Shown: piece by piece, positions 43,678 through 51,438 of the stretch
Layout: every line of letters starts with the position of its first letter
Numbering within the stretch: position 1 is the first letter of the stretch
NCBI RefSeq assembly: GCF_038446955.1
Contig: NZ_CP151803.1
Location: 6,510,001-6,574,000, forward strand
Reading direction: 5' to 3'
DNA: 64,000 nt
Source of the DNA: Pedobacter sp. FW305-3-2-15-E-R2A2
GTDB lineage: Bacteria; Bacteroidota; Bacteroidia; Sphingobacteriales; Sphingobacteriaceae
Notes under the pieces: generated by a model
The model's input: only the letters and a program-made list of their open reading frames with translations
The model's database searches: none
What the model was told of the DNA's origin: nothing
Program-made: the position numbers and the translations under genes

Positions 43678-43692
43678 CCGTACTTTGAAAAT

Positions 43693-43727
43693 AAAAAGTC
43701 CTTTGGATGATCCAAAGGACTTTTTTT
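43693..43727. terminator. bidirectional terminator between the lactonase gene and bshA
   Basis: Perfect 15-bp stem AAAAAGTCCTTTGGA and its complement with loop TGA; T-tract on the plus strand and A-tract on the other side, so it can serve both convergent genes. Confidence 0.93.
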
Positions 43728-43731
43728 ATAG

Positions 43732-44877
43732 CTAAACTACTTTCAGTTTATGCGCTTCTTCTATTACCTGATTATAGTAATCTATATATACTGGCAGGAT
43801 CTTCTTCAGATCAAAATCCTGAGCCCTGATAAAGGCATTCTCCTTAAATCGTTGTAACACCTCATCATTCTCCAGAATTTGAATTCCCTTGGCAGCCATA
43901 TCTTCCACATCACCTACATTACTCATAAAGCCACAGAAACCGTCGATATTCAACTCTGGCAAGCCACCTGCATTAGACGTAATGGCAGGAACTTTACAGG
44001 CCATAGCTTCTAATGCCGCTAATCCGAAGCTTTCCGATTCTGAAGGCATCAGGAACAAGTCTGATACCGATAGAATCTCTTCTATTGCATCCTGTTTCCC
44101 TAAGAAACGAACATGTTCGCAAATTCCCAGTTCACGACAAAGCTGCTCATTATAAGCACGTTCCGGGCCATCTCCTACCATTAATAACTTGGAAGGAATC
44201 CTTTGTTGAATCTTCTCAAAGGTTCTGATCACATCACCTGTACGCTTCACTTTTCGGAAGTTAGAGGTATGGATCAGAATTCTTTCATTATTAGGCGCGA
44301 TGGCTTTCTTGAAATGATCTTTAGGCTTTAAGCTAAACCTGTTGAAATCGATAAAGTTAGGAATCACTTTGATCTCATTGGTGATCTCAAAATGTTTCTC
44401 CGTATCTTCTTTCAGGTTTTGCGAAACAGTGGTTACACCATCTGATTTGTTAATCGAAAAGGTAACCACCGGTTTATAGGTTGGATCTTTACCCACCAGG
44501 GTGATGTCTGTTCCGTGCAGCGTAGTGACAAATGGGATATATATCCCATAAGTTTCCAGAATTTGCTTGGCCATAAATGCAGCAGAAGCATGTGGAATCG
44601 CATAATGTACATGCAGAATGTCCAGCTTTTCAAAGCGCACTACGTCTACCAGTTTACTCGCCAGTGCAGATTCATAGGGAGCATAATCAAATAAAGGATA
44701 ATCCCTTACAGATACTTCATGATAGAATAAGTTGGCAGAGAAAAAGTCGAGGCGGGCAGGCTGACTATAAGTGATAAAATGGACCTGGTGACCTTCATCA
44801 GCAAGTGCTTTACCTAATTCAGTAGCAACTACTCCACTACCTCCAAAAGTTGGGTAACAAACGATACCTATTTTCAT
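43732..44877 (-). CDS. bshA: N-acetyl-alpha-D-glucosaminyl L-malate synthase BshA
   Basis: First enzyme of bacillithiol synthesis: a GT4 glycosyltransferase joining GlcNAc from UDP-GlcNAc to L-malate. 381 residues. Family-specific sequence: MKIGIVCYPTFGGSGVVATE, HFITYSQPARLDFF, ILHVHYAIPHASAAFMA, TTLHGTDITLVGKDP and the donor-site motif MPSESESFGLAALEAMA. bshB and bshC are not in the window. It supplies the thiol that the ypdA-like, ytxJ and cstB-like products would use. Confidence 0.95.
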   Translation of the reverse strand: MKIGIVCYPTFGGSGVVATELGKALADEGHQVHFITYSQPARLDFFSANLFYHEVSVRDYPLFDYAPYESALASKLVDVVRFEKLDILHVHYAIPHASAAFMAKQILETYGIYIPFVTTLHGTDITLVGKDPTYKPVVTFSINKSDGVTTVSQNLKEDTEKHFEITNEIKVIPNFIDFNRFSLKPKDHFKKAIAPNNERILIHTSNFRKVKRTGDVIRTFEKIQQRIPSKLLMVGDGPERAYNEQLCRELGICEHVRFLGKQDAIEEILSVSDLFLMPSESESFGLAALEAMACKVPAITSNAGGLPELNIDGFCGFMSNVGDVEDMAAKGIQILENDEVLQRFKENAFIRAQDFDLKKILPVYIDYYNQVIEEAHKLKVV

Positions 44878-44948
44878 TCCAGCGAATTTGTTTTACGATG
44901 CAAAGTACAATACTTAAACTGAGCTTTGTGTTAAACAATTGCAATTAT

Positions 44949-45431
44949 TTAAGATTTCATCTGGTCCTTCAGAACAAGATACATCTCATTAGGGCGTTGT
45001 GTTCCGATAAAGTACTCAAAACCATCACGATCGGTAAGCACCACCGCATCTTTTCCCGAAGAATAAAAGCGGACACTTCCTTTACGGTGCAGGTTATATA
45101 CCGGATTATTGAATAAATAATTGCTATATGTATCTTTTCTAACGCTTTTAATGGTATTTAGATCAATCTCGACCTTTCTGGCAGACCATAAACCATCGAT
45201 CAGGATCTTTTTATCATCAATGATCGTTTTATATTGAATCATGAAAAGGAGAATAATAGAAACGCCGATAATTCCAAAACCCACTACCAAAAACAGGTCC
45301 TGAGTATTGTCGCGATCACGCTCATAGACATAAGCAGCAAAACAAAATGCAGCCATAACCAACCGAATACATATTCTGATGTAATCGCGGCCTATATATT
45401 GTTTCTCCAAAAATGCGTATCGGTTCCCCAT
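44949..45431 (-). CDS. membrane protein with PH-like domain, unknown function
   Basis: A 160-residue protein with two hydrophobic segments near residues 21-34 and 45-66 (LFLVVGFGIIGVSIILLFMI), followed by a beta-rich stretch (YKTIIDDKKILIDGLWSARK; IDLNTIKSVRKDTYSNYLF; RKGSVRFYSSGKDAVVLTDR) with the pattern of bacterial PH domains. This fold often binds membrane surfaces. It sits between tilS and bshA on the same strand; no functional link is evident. Confidence 0.75.
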   Translation of the reverse strand: MGNRYAFLEKQYIGRDYIRICIRLVMAAFCFAAYVYERDRDNTQDLFLVVGFGIIGVSIILLFMIQYKTIIDDKKILIDGLWSARKVEIDLNTIKSVRKDTYSNYLFNNPVYNLHRKGSVRFYSSGKDAVVLTDRDGFEYFIGTQRPNEMYLVLKDQMKS

Positions 45432-45488
45432 CTATATAATTTTCAATAAAGTTACTTGTTTTTTCCTTTGCTTAGTAAAACAACCTGC

Positions 45489-46871
45489 TTAAGATTGTTT
45501 AGAAATTGTAATATGTAGATTTCTAAAAGTCAATATTGTTACATTTTTCGTCGCTGGACTGATCTTATACCGGTTATCCTGTCTCAGGCCCATGACCCAA
45601 ATAATTTCTCCATTCCCATTTACCAGGATAGGAATATCATCTTTCCTCGTCACCGGGACTTTTTCATCAATGAAGAAGTCGCTTAGTTTTTTAAAGTTGC
45701 TCATCCCGATCGGTTTAAACTTATCACCGTTTTGTCTGTTTCTTAATACTAACGGATAAATCAGCTTTTCTGCATCGAGGTAGGCTTCAAAATGGTCTTT
45801 TTTAAAAGAATGCGTTTCTTCAAATTTCGATTTAGAAAGGGTAACCATTGTCAGTTCACCTTCAGGAAGTGCGGTAATCAGATCTTGTGCGTGTATCATC
45901 AGGTGCTGTCGGGACATCGCGTCCTTGTTCTTCAAGGCAACTAAAATCAAATCCTCCCGATCCAGTGTCAGCTGATGAGAAGTACTAAAAAATGAAATCC
46001 CACTTTGTTTATCCAATGCCTGCAGTACATCGGCTACCAGGTGCTCAGTAAAACCATAAGGCTTCAAGACCTCGAACAACAACAATTTCTGCGGAGACAG
46101 GCTTTTAACTTCCGCAATGGAAAGGTGAATTCCATCCTGTTTTTTAATGAGGAGTTTCTGGCTTAAATCTGCCACTACCTTTTGCAGTACCAGTTCCGTA
46201 TCTGCAAAACGCTGAATGTTGTGCTGAAAGGTGACTTCCAGATTCCCATTGATCTCTTTCAACCTGGGCAATACCTTTAACCTTATTTTATTCCGGGCAT
46301 AATTGGTACTTAGGTTGGAACTGTCTTCCACATAGTCGAGATGTTCTCTTTCCATCAGTTCATTGATTGCAGTTCTGGAGAGAAACAAAAGGGGCCTGAT
46401 TAAATGGCCTCTTTTGGGAAGGATGCCATGTAATCCGGCAATCCCTGTACCACGGGTCAGGTTGAGCAAAACAGTTTCAATGGCATCATCCTGATGTTGC
46501 GCAAGGGCGATGAATGCATATTCTTCCTTACTTCTCAGCTCTTCAAACCATTGATAACGCAAATCCCTCGCCGCCATCTGTATCGAAACCTTATGTCCGG
46601 CGGCATACTCTTTTGTCCGGAAATGCTGTACATAAAAAGGCACATCAAGTGTTGCAGACAACATTTTCACAAAATGTTCATCACGCACAGATTCTTCTCC
46701 CCTCAAATTAAAATTACAGTGTGCAATACCAAAATCATATCCGGAGAGTTTAAATAGATGGGCCATTAAAACAGAGTCCCGGCCTCCGCTTACAGCCAGA
46801 AGAATCCGGTCATTTACAGTGAAAAGAGCATTTTGGCTGATGTAATCTTTAAAATTCTGAAGAGGTAACAT
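45489..46871 (-). CDS. tilS: tRNA(Ile)-lysidine synthetase
   Basis: Attaches lysine to C34 of tRNA-Ile(CAU), changing its identity to AUA-reading. 460 residues. The PP-loop is LLAVSGGRDSVLMAHLF, followed by RDLRYQWFEEL and TRGTGIAGLHGILPKRG. The C-terminal domain has RNRQNGDKFKPIGMSNFKKL and KSDFF-like sequence. The ATG lies 4 nt after the -7 box TATTTTTG. Confidence 0.95.
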   Translation of the reverse strand: MLPLQNFKDYISQNALFTVNDRILLAVSGGRDSVLMAHLFKLSGYDFGIAHCNFNLRGEESVRDEHFVKMLSATLDVPFYVQHFRTKEYAAGHKVSIQMAARDLRYQWFEELRSKEEYAFIALAQHQDDAIETVLLNLTRGTGIAGLHGILPKRGHLIRPLLFLSRTAINELMEREHLDYVEDSSNLSTNYARNKIRLKVLPRLKEINGNLEVTFQHNIQRFADTELVLQKVVADLSQKLLIKKQDGIHLSIAEVKSLSPQKLLLFEVLKPYGFTEHLVADVLQALDKQSGISFFSTSHQLTLDREDLILVALKNKDAMSRQHLMIHAQDLITALPEGELTMVTLSKSKFEETHSFKKDHFEAYLDAEKLIYPLVLRNRQNGDKFKPIGMSNFKKLSDFFIDEKVPVTRKDDIPILVNGNGEIIWVMGLRQDNRYKISPATKNVTILTFRNLHITISKQS

Positions 46872-46875
46872 CTTT

Positions 46876-46883
46876 CAAAAATA
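46876..46883 (-). promoter_or_regulatory. -7 promoter element TATTTTTG, 4 nt before the tilS ATG
   Basis: Read on the minus strand it matches TAnnTTTG; only AAAG separates it from the ATG at 46871, predicting a leaderless mRNA. Confidence 0.58.
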
Positions 46884-46920
46884 TTTAATTTAAACCACAA
46901 TGGGATACCTTAGAAAAAAA

Positions 46921-47045
46921 CAATCATTTAAAGGCTGGTAATCACCCAATGAAACCTATCTGCTCATGATCAGTTCGCAGCCCTTAAACCGAATCTGTGA
47001 GTTCGTGGGAACCTTTAAAAATCAATAAATAACGCTAAAAAAACA
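46921..47045. ncRNA. candidate structured RNA or repeat element, copy A
   Basis: It shares ordered blocks with 62041-62200: CCTATCTGCT (46955-46964), TGAGTTC (46998-47004) and TTTAAAAATCAATA (47014-47027). The spacing between the last two is identical (16 bp). A closing stem TTTAAAGG (46927-46934) with CCTTTAAA (47012-47019) sits where copy B has a different but also complementary pair. The strand is not certain. It lies between tilS and the OstA-like gene, which diverge. Confidence 0.5.
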
Positions 47046-47078
47046 AATATATTCCGATGGAAATGGTACGCAAAAAAC

Positions 47079-47086
47079 TAACTTTG
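47079..47086 (+). promoter_or_regulatory. -7 promoter element TAACTTTG, 4 nt before the OstA-like GTG start
   Basis: Matches TAnnTTTG; TAAA separates it from the GTG at 47091, predicting a leaderless mRNA. Confidence 0.58.
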
Positions 47087-47090
47087 TAAA

Positions 47091-49538
47091 GTGCAAAAAT
47101 TACGTCTTTTTTTAATTCTATTCCTGCTCCCGTTTTCTTTGCTCGCGCAACAGAAAACAAAGATTTTCCTATTAAGTTCCACTGCGACCACGGTAAAGAA
47201 GACTCCTTCCGGCTCAGTTTCCTATCTGAGAAATCCTGTGTTCAAACAAGACAACGCCACACTTGCATGCGATAGTGCCGTATTTTACGAAGAAAAAAAC
47301 ATGTTTGATGCTTTTGACCATGTGCACATTAACCAGGCCGACACCATCAACATTTATTCTGACAGACTTACTTATGATGGGAACACTAAAAATGCCCATT
47401 TAACAAGTAATGTTAAAATGATTGATAAAGAATCCATATTGACCACCAATATTCTGGATTACAACCTTGGCAGTAAGGTAGGAACTTATGTAACCGGAGG
47501 TAAAATTGTGAGTAAGGATGTTACCCTAACCAGTAAAAACGGGTACTATTTTTCCAACAGCCGCGATGCTTACTTCCGTTATAATGTAGTGGTCGTTACT
47601 CCTGAATCTACCATTAAATCAGATACCTTAAGATACAACACCCTCACTAACTGGACTTATTTTTACGGCCCCACCAATATTATGGGAAAGGACGATAATC
47701 TTTATACCGAAAACGGGGCTTACAATACCAAAACACAATATGCTTACTTCGGAAAGAAAAACCTGTACACTCAGGGCTCCAAATCTTTAAAAGGAGACAG
47801 TTTATATTATGATGGAATTGCCGGATATGGCAAGGCAGTAAGAAATATCGTATTTAAAGACACGACCGATAAAACGGTGATGTATGGACAACTGGGGTAT
47901 TATTACAAAATAGACCAGCGGACCATTGTGACAAAAAATCCTTATATAGGATTAGGCACTTCAGATTCTGTCATGGTCGGCAAAAAGCTTCGTCCCGACA
48001 GCTTGTGGATGGGAGCCGATACGCTGGAAACACAGATGGTCCTTTTAAAAACATTGAAACTCATCTCCTCCCCGGTACTTAAAAAGGATAACGAAATGGG
48101 CGAAGAGGAAAAAGAGGAGAAAAAAGTTGGAGATAAAAAAGGGATAGCTGCCTCCGCGACAACTGAAAAAGGAGCGAAAAAAGGCGACAAAACTGATAAA
48201 AACCCAAAAACAGGGAACAAACCTGTAGCCGGCAGTGACAGTACGAAAGTTAAAATCCCCGGATTAACGGACAGCCTCAAAAAAGACAATATTCCACTGA
48301 AAAAAGACAGCATTCCGATTAAGAAAAAAGAAGTCCCCATTGTCAAAAAAGCGACAAAACAGGTTCTCGCCGACAGCACCATTCTGACCGTGCTAAAGGC
48401 CGCCGAAGTCATTCAGCCTGCAACGGCAAAAGACTCGGTTAAGCTTGCAAAAACAGATCCTAAAAAGGCCAACGCTACGGATGCCAAAAAGGGTACTGAT
48501 CCAAAAAAAGCAACCGACCCAAAAAAAGGAGCAGGAGGAAAAACGCCTGTCGCAAAACCGGGCACTAAACCTTCAGTTCAAGACTCACTTCCCTTTAATC
48601 CTGCTGATACGATCAGAACCAGGGCAATTAAAGCGTATCACAATGTAAGGGTGTTTAAGTCGAACATGCAGGCAAGGGCAGATTCATTGTTTTATACCAG
48701 CTCAGACTCTACCCTACGTTGGTATGGAAGTCCGGTATTATGGGCCGAAGGATCTCAGCAAACCGGGGATACCATTTACCTGAAACTGAAAAATAAACAG
48801 CTGAATACGTCACAGGTGCTCAACAATGGTTTCATGGTAAACGTAAACCTCGATTCAGCAAGATACAACCAGGTCAAAGGAAAACTCATTACCGGCTTTT
48901 TCATCGATGGCAAACTAAACCGGATGTTTGTGGATGGGAATGCAGAAAGTATCTACTTTAACAAGGAAAAGGACAGTATTTATACTGAAATGAACCAAAC
49001 GGTGAGCGCCAGGATAAAAATTATTTTTCAAAATAAGGAAATCAAAGACATCATCACCATTAAGGATACTGAAGGAGCGAGAACACCAATAAAAGAGCTC
49101 AAAGAAGATGTATTCCTGACCGGATTTACCTGGAAACCGGAACTTAGGCCTTTGTCAAAAAAAGAAGTGATCAATGGAAAACCGAAGCCCAAACCGGGAG
49201 CAAAGAAAGCACCGGGACCTAAGGGACCGAAAATGCCGTTGAAACCTAAGGACAAGAATGATCCAACTGCAGTTCCGGAAAAAGGAAATGTGATTCCCAA
49301 AGTACCATTGAAACAAACCGAAGGAAAAGGAAGCCTTAAAACAGATTCAATAAAAACAGGTACCATCAAACCCGGAACGATAAAACCAGCGGCAGCTAAA
49401 ACAGATAGCCTTCCCAAAGTGCCTGTTAAAGCAGATAGTCTTTCTAAAGCACCTGTTAAAGCGGATAGCCTGAAAGGCCTTCCGCTTAAAACCAATGCGA
49501 TTAAAGCACCGGCTGTTGTTCCTTTAAAAAAGCAATAA
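47091..49538 (+). CDS. OstA-like (LptA/LptD-type) secreted protein with long Lys/Pro/Ser tail
   Basis: An 815-residue exported protein with OstA-type beta-jellyroll repeats, the fold used by LptA and the LptD N-terminus in lipopolysaccharide transport. The signal peptide is LRLFLILFLLPFSLLAQ. The OstA region covers about residues 50-330 (DSAVFYEEKNMFDAFDHVHI; SDRLTYDGNTKNAHLTSNV) and resumes near 530-680. Two low-complexity stretches rich in K, P, T and D interrupt it or follow it (DPKKATDPKKGAGGK; KADSLSKAPVKADSLKG). GTG start. The 3' end overlaps convergent rdgB by 38 bp. Confidence 0.87.
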   Translation: MQKLRLFLILFLLPFSLLAQQKTKIFLLSSTATTVKKTPSGSVSYLRNPVFKQDNATLACDSAVFYEEKNMFDAFDHVHINQADTINIYSDRLTYDGNTKNAHLTSNVKMIDKESILTTNILDYNLGSKVGTYVTGGKIVSKDVTLTSKNGYYFSNSRDAYFRYNVVVVTPESTIKSDTLRYNTLTNWTYFYGPTNIMGKDDNLYTENGAYNTKTQYAYFGKKNLYTQGSKSLKGDSLYYDGIAGYGKAVRNIVFKDTTDKTVMYGQLGYYYKIDQRTIVTKNPYIGLGTSDSVMVGKKLRPDSLWMGADTLETQMVLLKTLKLISSPVLKKDNEMGEEEKEEKKVGDKKGIAASATTEKGAKKGDKTDKNPKTGNKPVAGSDSTKVKIPGLTDSLKKDNIPLKKDSIPIKKKEVPIVKKATKQVLADSTILTVLKAAEVIQPATAKDSVKLAKTDPKKANATDAKKGTDPKKATDPKKGAGGKTPVAKPGTKPSVQDSLPFNPADTIRTRAIKAYHNVRVFKSNMQARADSLFYTSSDSTLRWYGSPVLWAEGSQQTGDTIYLKLKNKQLNTSQVLNNGFMVNVNLDSARYNQVKGKLITGFFIDGKLNRMFVDGNAESIYFNKEKDSIYTEMNQTVSARIKIIFQNKEIKDIITIKDTEGARTPIKELKEDVFLTGFTWKPELRPLSKKEVINGKPKPKPGAKKAPGPKGPKMPLKPKDKNDPTAVPEKGNVIPKVPLKQTEGKGSLKTDSIKTGTIKPGTIKPAAAKTDSLPKVPVKADSLSKAPVKADSLKGLPLKTNAIKAPAVVPLKKQ

Positions 49539-50091
49539 GCTTGCGCATGGCGATGGCCCGGTGACTGATCTGATTCTTCTGTTCCATGCTCATCTGTGCA
49601 AAACTCTGCTCATATCCATCAGGCACGAAAATAGGATCATATCCAAATCCCTGATCACCGACAGGATTTTCCCGGATATGTCCATTTATTACACCTTCAA
49701 AAAAGTAGCTCTTCGCCCCCTGAATCAAGGAGATCACCGTTTTAAAACGGGCCTTTCTATTGCTCAGCCCTTCCATCTTCTGAAGTACCAGCTTTAGGTT
49801 CACCTGATCGTCTTTCTGCCCTGAATACCTGGCAGAATAAATCCCCGGCTCATTGTTCAAAGCTTCAATCTCGAGCCCGCTATCGTCTGCAAAGCAATCC
49901 AGCTGGTAGTTTTCCACGACATAAGTGCTTTTCAAAAAAGCATTCTCTTCAAAAGTATCACCCGTTTCCGGGATATCTACCGTGCAACCGATATCTGAAA
50001 GGTTAAGTACCTTATATTCGTTCAGTAAAAGCTCGCCGACTTCTTCCGTTTTATGTTTATTGTTGGTGGCAAACACCAGTTCTTTTCTCAT
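49501..50091 (-). CDS. rdgB: RdgB/HAM1-type non-canonical purine NTP pyrophosphatase
   Basis: Hydrolyses ITP, dITP and XTP to monophosphates, keeping deaminated purines out of nucleic acids. 196 residues. Motifs: ELVFATNNKHKTEEV, ETGDTFEENAFLKS, FADDSGLEIEALNNEPGIYS, GFGYDPIFVPDGYE and ISHRAIAMRKL. The start overlaps the upstream unknown gene by 4 bp, so the two are coupled; the stop region overlaps the convergent OstA-like gene. Confidence 0.95.
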   Translation of the reverse strand: MRKELVFATNNKHKTEEVGELLLNEYKVLNLSDIGCTVDIPETGDTFEENAFLKSTYVVENYQLDCFADDSGLEIEALNNEPGIYSARYSGQKDDQVNLKLVLQKMEGLSNRKARFKTVISLIQGAKSYFFEGVINGHIRENPVGDQGFGYDPIFVPDGYEQSFAQMSMEQKNQISHRAIAMRKLIAFLKEQQPVL

Positions 50092-50672
50092 AATCCTAAT
50101 TGTTTAAGGCTGCCCCATAATACTTTCTTACCTGTCGAATCTCCCTCCAGCGTTTTCAACTCGGAGGAGAAAATCATTCTGACCCCTTCCTCCAACACAA
50201 TGCTGTTCTGAGGATATGCCTTCATTTTCAACTGTTCAGGTGTCACCCCAAAAGCAAAGATCAGTACACTGGAAAAATGCTGCTGTAATTGTGCATAACT
50301 TGTCCCGGTATAACCGGCATAATTCAGCAGGGCAAAATCATTCGCACTGAGGTTTACTGATTTTACGATCTTACGCAGTAGTTCTCTCCCTTTTTCATCG
50401 CTTACCTCATGCTCTGGATCATTCACGAGAATAAGAATATTGCGGCTGTTCTTCCCCAGAAATTTAAAAGACAGGATTTCTTTCGGTTCTTCCACAGCGC
50501 GCGGCAACGAAACCACAGGACTAACCGGAGCCTCAGAAACCGGCTTAACCAACTGATCTTCAGAAACAATATCATTGTCCGCTGATAAAATCTCCTCTCC
50601 TCTAATCAAATAAATATCATCTGTGAAAAATAAACGTAAAGCGTCCCCGTTAGTTGTAAGTTGACTGGCCAT
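50088..50672 (-). CDS. conserved-looking protein of unknown function, coupled to rdgB
   Basis: A 194-residue soluble protein that I cannot place in a family with confidence. Residues 1-80 are acidic and Pro/Val-rich, probably a linker; from about 85 an alpha/beta domain begins (SRNILILVNDPEHEVSDEKG; RKIVKSVNLSANDFALLNYA) and ends with SSELKTLEGDSTGKKVLWGS. The order of beta strands and the late LW motif resemble the HolD (DNA polymerase III psi) fold, a degenerate uracil-DNA-glycosylase relative, but this is only a hypothesis. Its stop overlaps the rdgB start by 4 bp. Confidence 0.65.
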   Translation of the reverse strand: MASQLTTNGDALRLFFTDDIYLIRGEEILSADNDIVSEDQLVKPVSEAPVSPVVSLPRAVEEPKEILSFKFLGKNSRNILILVNDPEHEVSDEKGRELLRKIVKSVNLSANDFALLNYAGYTGTSYAQLQQHFSSVLIFAFGVTPEQLKMKAYPQNSIVLEEGVRMIFSSELKTLEGDSTGKKVLWGSLKQLGL

Positions 50673-50784
50673 TAATGCTGATTTTATTGGAAATCTTTTT
50701 TCTGTTAAAATTAGTTAAATATCTTATTATAGCGCCTTTATTTGTTACTTTTATGCCTTAAAATATATATAGTATATATCTTTC

Positions 50785-51375
50785 GTGAGAAAAACTTATT
50801 GCATTATCATCTTCAGCCTGACCTTTGCCGGCGCATTTGCACAAAATGTGGCGAGTATCAATGGGAAGCCTGTAGGCAGCAAAGAATTTATGTGGGTTTA
50901 TAAGAAAAACCACTCAGGAACTGCAAATGCAGCGTTTACAGAGCTGGAAGGTTATTTAAATCTTTACCTGAATTTCAAACTTAAAGTACTCGATGCCATA
51001 GAAATGGGCTTTGATAAGGATACGGCCTATCTTACAGAAATAAAGAATTATGAGGCCGCTTTACGTACCCGGAAGAAGATCTCTAACACAAAGGCAACGT
51101 ATTCGATGGTCATGAATGAATATAAGAATGCGGTATTGATGTTTAACATTTCGGAATTAAAAGTTTGGGATAAAGCACAGAATGATGAAGACCAACTCCG
51201 CAATTTTTACGAAAGAAACAAGCTCTTTTATAACGATGGTTCGTTTGAAGAGGTCAAAGGAAAAGTCATCAATGATTACCAGGAGGTCCTGGAAAGAGAA
51301 TGGGTGACCGCATTGAGAAAGAAGTATCCGGTGAAAATATACGAGGCGGAATTAAGAAAACTGGCTAAATTATAA
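50785..51375 (+). CDS. short SurA/PpiD-like periplasmic protein without isomerase domain
   Basis: A 196-residue exported protein (signal CIIIFSLTFAGAFAQ), GTG start. Residues 20-95 match the N-terminal chaperone part of Bacteroidota parvulin-type isomerases (INGKPVGSKEFMWVYKKN; YLNLYLNFKLKVLDAIEMGF), and residues 105-196 match their extreme C-terminus (NEYKNAVLMFNISELKVWDK; DYQEVLEREWVTALRKKYPV). The two parvulin domains normally between are missing. It lies 63 bp upstream of a full SurA-type protein, so a chaperone-only partner is plausible; internal deletion of a longer ancestor is inferred. Confidence 0.8.
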   Translation: MRKTYCIIIFSLTFAGAFAQNVASINGKPVGSKEFMWVYKKNHSGTANAAFTELEGYLNLYLNFKLKVLDAIEMGFDKDTAYLTEIKNYEAALRTRKKISNTKATYSMVMNEYKNAVLMFNISELKVWDKAQNDEDQLRNFYERNKLFYNDGSFEEVKGKVINDYQEVLEREWVTALRKKYPVKIYEAELRKLAKL

Positions 51376-51401
51376 TTATACCACCGGAAGATTATTAATA
51401 T

Positions 51402-51409
51402 TAAATTTG
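51402..51409 (+). promoter_or_regulatory. -7 promoter element TAAATTTG before the SurA-like gene
   Basis: Matches TAnnTTTG and suggests that the 51439 gene has its own promoter in addition to read-through from 50785. Confidence 0.5.
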
Positions 51410-51438
51410 CAAAAAGAATATAATTGAACGTACATAGA

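Noticed and set aside
47942-48412. 156-codon frame antisense to the OstA-like gene
   Set aside because: Low-complexity Lys-rich coding on the plus strand leaves the reverse frame open (Phe/Leu/Ser-rich).
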